DNA of 5,949 bases from Candidatus Latescibacterota bacterium (GTDB lineage Bacteria; JAAXHH01; JACQVL01), in NCBI GenBank assembly GCA_016209865.1, contig JACQVL010000044.1, forward strand, positions 1 through 5,949, given 5' to 3'. The position numbers and the translations under genes are program-made. The notes under the pieces are model-generated. The model did not search any database. It had not been told where the DNA came from and saw only the letters and a program-made list of their open reading frames with translations. Positions within the stretch are counted from its first letter, which is position 1, and each line of letters starts with the position of its first letter. Below are positions 4,250 through 5,949 of the stretch, piece by piece.

Positions 4250-5941
4250 TTACTCCGATGGATTCCGCAACACCCGGCGGATGAGCTTCCGGCAGTGGGC
4301 CAGCGGGTCGGCGCCGACATCGACGAGCGAAATCAGGTCGAGATGGTTCCCCGATGCCGGGAGTCGGGGGAGTCCGGGCTGAGCGACGAGCTTCAGGCCC
4401 ACCCCCAGACGGGTGCAGGATGAGATCAGTTGCAGGATCTCCTGGTACGAGACTGACGAGGTCGCTACGATGACTTCATCGACCCGATGGGCGTCTAGCG
4501 TCTCGGAGAGCAGGCCGTTCCCGTTCAGCACCGGCACCCCTTGAATCCTCGTCCCGATCCTGGCCGGGTCCGTGTCGAGGAGTCCGATGACGTCATAGCC
4601 TGGCCGGGTCTCCCGTTGAAGGCGGGCCAGGATCCCCACGCCCGCGTCGTCCGTGCCGACGATGAGCGCGCGCCGGCGGGCGCCAACGAGCAGGGAGACG
4701 ACCTGCCGCCATCCGGCCACGACCCCGACGTTGATCCCCCACGACAGGAGGACGATCGCGCGGGAGAAGGCGTATTCACGGGTAAAATACGTCAGCGCCG
4801 CGATCACCACGAACCCGACCGACAGGGCAAGCGCGGCGGACAGGGCGGAGTATCGCCGATGCCCGTACAGGTCGTACAGGTACAGGCACCCCATCCAGAC
4901 GGCGCTGTACGTCCCGTGGACGACCACGTAGGGGGTGAGGGTGTCGGCGGTCAGGGGCGTCAGCCGTCCGACGCGGATGAGGGTGGCGACGAGCAACGCC
5001 GCGTTGATGGCGGTGAGGTCGATGAGCGGGAGGGCGGCGCGCCGGAGCGCGTTCGCCGCGATCGAGCACCCGGCTTTCAGGACAATCCCGGTCATCACCA
5101 GTCCGCCGACGAGGACGGTCAGCAGCCGTGTTCCCTGGGTCGGACGATGCTTCCGGGCGAAGATGTACATCGCCCGGTAGAAGTCGATCGACGGCCAGCG
5201 CCCGCTCCGTTTCGTGCTCTCCCCTTTGTAATGGATGATGCGGGTCGCCGGGACGTAACACACCCGCCAGCCAGACTGACGCATCCGGTACAGCCAGTCC
5301 AGGTCCTCTCCGTACATGAAGAACGATTCATCCAGCAACCCTACCCGGGCGATCGTGTCCCGGCGGACGACCATGAACGACCCGGAGACCGCGTCCACAT
5401 CCTGCACGGCGTCCGGGTCGAGGTAGGTGAGGTTGTACGCGCCCATCATCCGATGCTTCGGGAACACCCGGCTGAGGCCGGTCAGCTTGAAGAACGCGGA
5501 GAGGGGCGTCGGGATGCTCCGCCGGCACGCTAACTGCAGCGTCCCGTCCGGGTTGAGCACCTTGCATCCGGCCGCGCCGACGTCCGGATGGGTATCCATG
5601 AACTCCACCATCGTCCGGAGGGTGTCTTCCTGGATGAGCACGTCCGGGTTGACCAGACAGGCATACCGTCCCCGGTAGACGGCGAGCGCCTGGTTATTGG
5701 CCGCCGCGAACCCCCGGTTCTCCGGGTTCTGGATGAGCCGGACGGCCGGGTAGTGAGCGCGGACCATCTCGACGCTCCCGTCCGTCGAGGCGTTATCGAC
5801 GACGATGACCTCGGACGTGAGGCCGTCCATGGCGCGTTCGATCGACCGGAGCAGCGCCTCTAAAAAATCCCGGACGTTGTAGCTCACGATGATCACCGAG
5901 AGGTCAACGGATGGCGTGTTAACGGTCAACCCCATACTCAT
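4250..5941 (-). CDS. GT2 glycosyltransferase fused to the N-terminal half of a polyprenyl glycosylphosphotransferase
   Basis: This 563-residue membrane protein has two parts. Residues 13-265 are a family-2 glycosyltransferase of the rhamnosyltransferase/WbbL type, with SVIIVSYN (15-22), [10 protein letters not shown] (47-56), [12 protein letters not shown] (72-83), the NPD metal/nucleotide site (98-100), SGSFMVVRR (186-194), [12 protein letters not shown] (205-216) and HYKGES (237-242). Hydrophobic segments lie at about 272-290, 308-323, 337-357, 367-386 and 392-411. Residues 424-545 resemble the CoA_binding_3 Rossmann domain (PF13727) of WbaP-type enzymes: [38 protein letters not shown]. The catalytic sugar-phosphate transferase domain that normally follows is absent; the protein ends about 18 residues after this domain. 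It probably adds a sugar to a lipid-linked or surface glycan at the inner membrane. ATG 5935 (third residue) has the better ribosome-binding site (AGGGG, 7 nt upstream) and may be the true start. It heads the accA operon. Confidence 0.88.
   Translation of the reverse strand: MSMGLTVNTPSVDLSVIIVSYNVRDFLEALLRSIERAMDGLTSEVIVVDNASTDGSVEMVRAHYPAVRLIQNPENRGFAAANNQALAVYRGRYACLVNPDVLIQEDTLRTMVEFMDTHPDVGAAGCKVLNPDGTLQLACRRSIPTPLSAFFKLTGLSRVFPKHRMMGAYNLTYLDPDAVQDVDAVSGSFMVVRRDTIARVGLLDESFFMYGEDLDWLYRMRQSGWRVCYVPATRIIHYKGESTKRSGRWPSIDFYRAMYIFARKHRPTQGTRLLTVLVGGLVMTGIVLKAGCSIAANALRRAALPLIDLTAINAALLVATLIRVGRLTPLTADTLTPYVVVHGTYSAVWMGCLYLYDLYGHRRYSALSAALALSVGFVVIAALTYFTREYAFSRAIVLLSWGINVGVVAGWRQVVSLLVGARRRALIVGTDDAGVGILARLQRETRPGYDVIGLLDTDPARIGTRIQGVPVLNGNGLLSETLDAHRVDEVIVATSSVSYQEILQLISSCTRLGVGLKLVAQPGLPRLPASGNHLDLISLVDVGADPLAHCRKLIRRVLRNPSE
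4253..4257 (-). promoter_or_regulatory. Shine-Dalgarno CGGAG for accA inside the upstream gene
   Basis: CGGAG on the minus strand spans the last sense codons (Ser-Glu) of the glycosyltransferase fusion gene and ends 5 nt before the accA ATG at 4247. This embedding supports coupled expression of the two genes. Confidence 0.7.
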
Positions 5942-5949
5942 ACCCCTGC
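5942..5949. repeat. possible single heptamer unit at the window edge
   Basis: The last bases contain ACCCCTG (5942-5948), the same 7-nt word as in the fold-back element at 1532-1668 (CAGGGGT on the minus strand). Here it provides the AGGGG that serves as ribosome-binding site for the glycosyltransferase fusion, best spaced for the ATG at 5935. A single unit at a window edge could be coincidence. Confidence 0.3.

Noticed and set aside
4541-5533. Long plus-strand open frame (330 codons) opposite the glycosyltransferase gene
   Set aside because: Its product is low-complexity Arg/Pro/Asp/Gly-rich with no recognisable motif, while the minus-strand frame has clear GT2 motifs. High GC commonly keeps antisense frames open.

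Overview
The window comes from a high-GC (clearly above 55% by eye) Gram-negative-type bacterium. The Gram-negative reading rests on a lipoprotein signal peptide with a non-Asp +2 residue and on an undecaprenyl-pathway-like membrane protein. No marker gene fixes the taxon. The mix of metabolic genes with many short word-like intergenic repeats reminds me of metagenomic Methylomirabilota (NC10) or Nitrospirota genomes, but that is an impression only.

Layout: two convergent gene blocks meet near 2981-3069. The plus-strand block starts with a possible 3' tail of an unidentified gene (2-64) and a fold-back repeat (about 69-168). Three closely packed genes follow: a TIM-barrel sugar isomerase/epimerase (184-1017), an NlpC/P60 lipoprotein endopeptidase (1014-1532, ATGA overlap), and a MOFRL-type glycerate 2-kinase (best start GTG 1619, to 2980). 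The minus-strand block reads right to left: a GT2 glycosyltransferase fused to the membrane and nucleotide-binding half of a polyprenyl glycosylphosphotransferase (5941-4250), then accA (4247-3261), then a 55-residue Trm112/UPF0434-like zinc-ribbon protein (3237-3070). Spacing is 2 and 23 nt, so these three look like one operon.

Functionally, the isomerase and glycerate kinase could both serve sugar-acid, hydroxypyruvate or glycerate metabolism feeding 2-phosphoglycerate into glycolysis. AccA supplies malonyl-CoA for lipids, the GT2 fusion acts on membrane-linked glycans, and the NlpC/P60 protein acts on peptidoglycan. No defence, phage or transposon gene is visible.

The most distinctive signal is at the junctions. 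Nearly every gene boundary carries a short element made of 7- or 8-nt tandem units, often folded back as inverted arms (CAGAGGGG/CTCCTCTG, CAGGGGT/ACCCCTG, GTCACTC), or a compact palindrome (1030-1062, 2981-3029). Several run into coding sequence. One encodes the lipoprotein signal peptide, one encodes a Pro-rich N-terminus of the glycerate kinase, and one supplies the last codons and stop of AccA. This looks like a family of mobile or expanding intergenic repeats that shape protein termini. It is the best candidate here for something undescribed.
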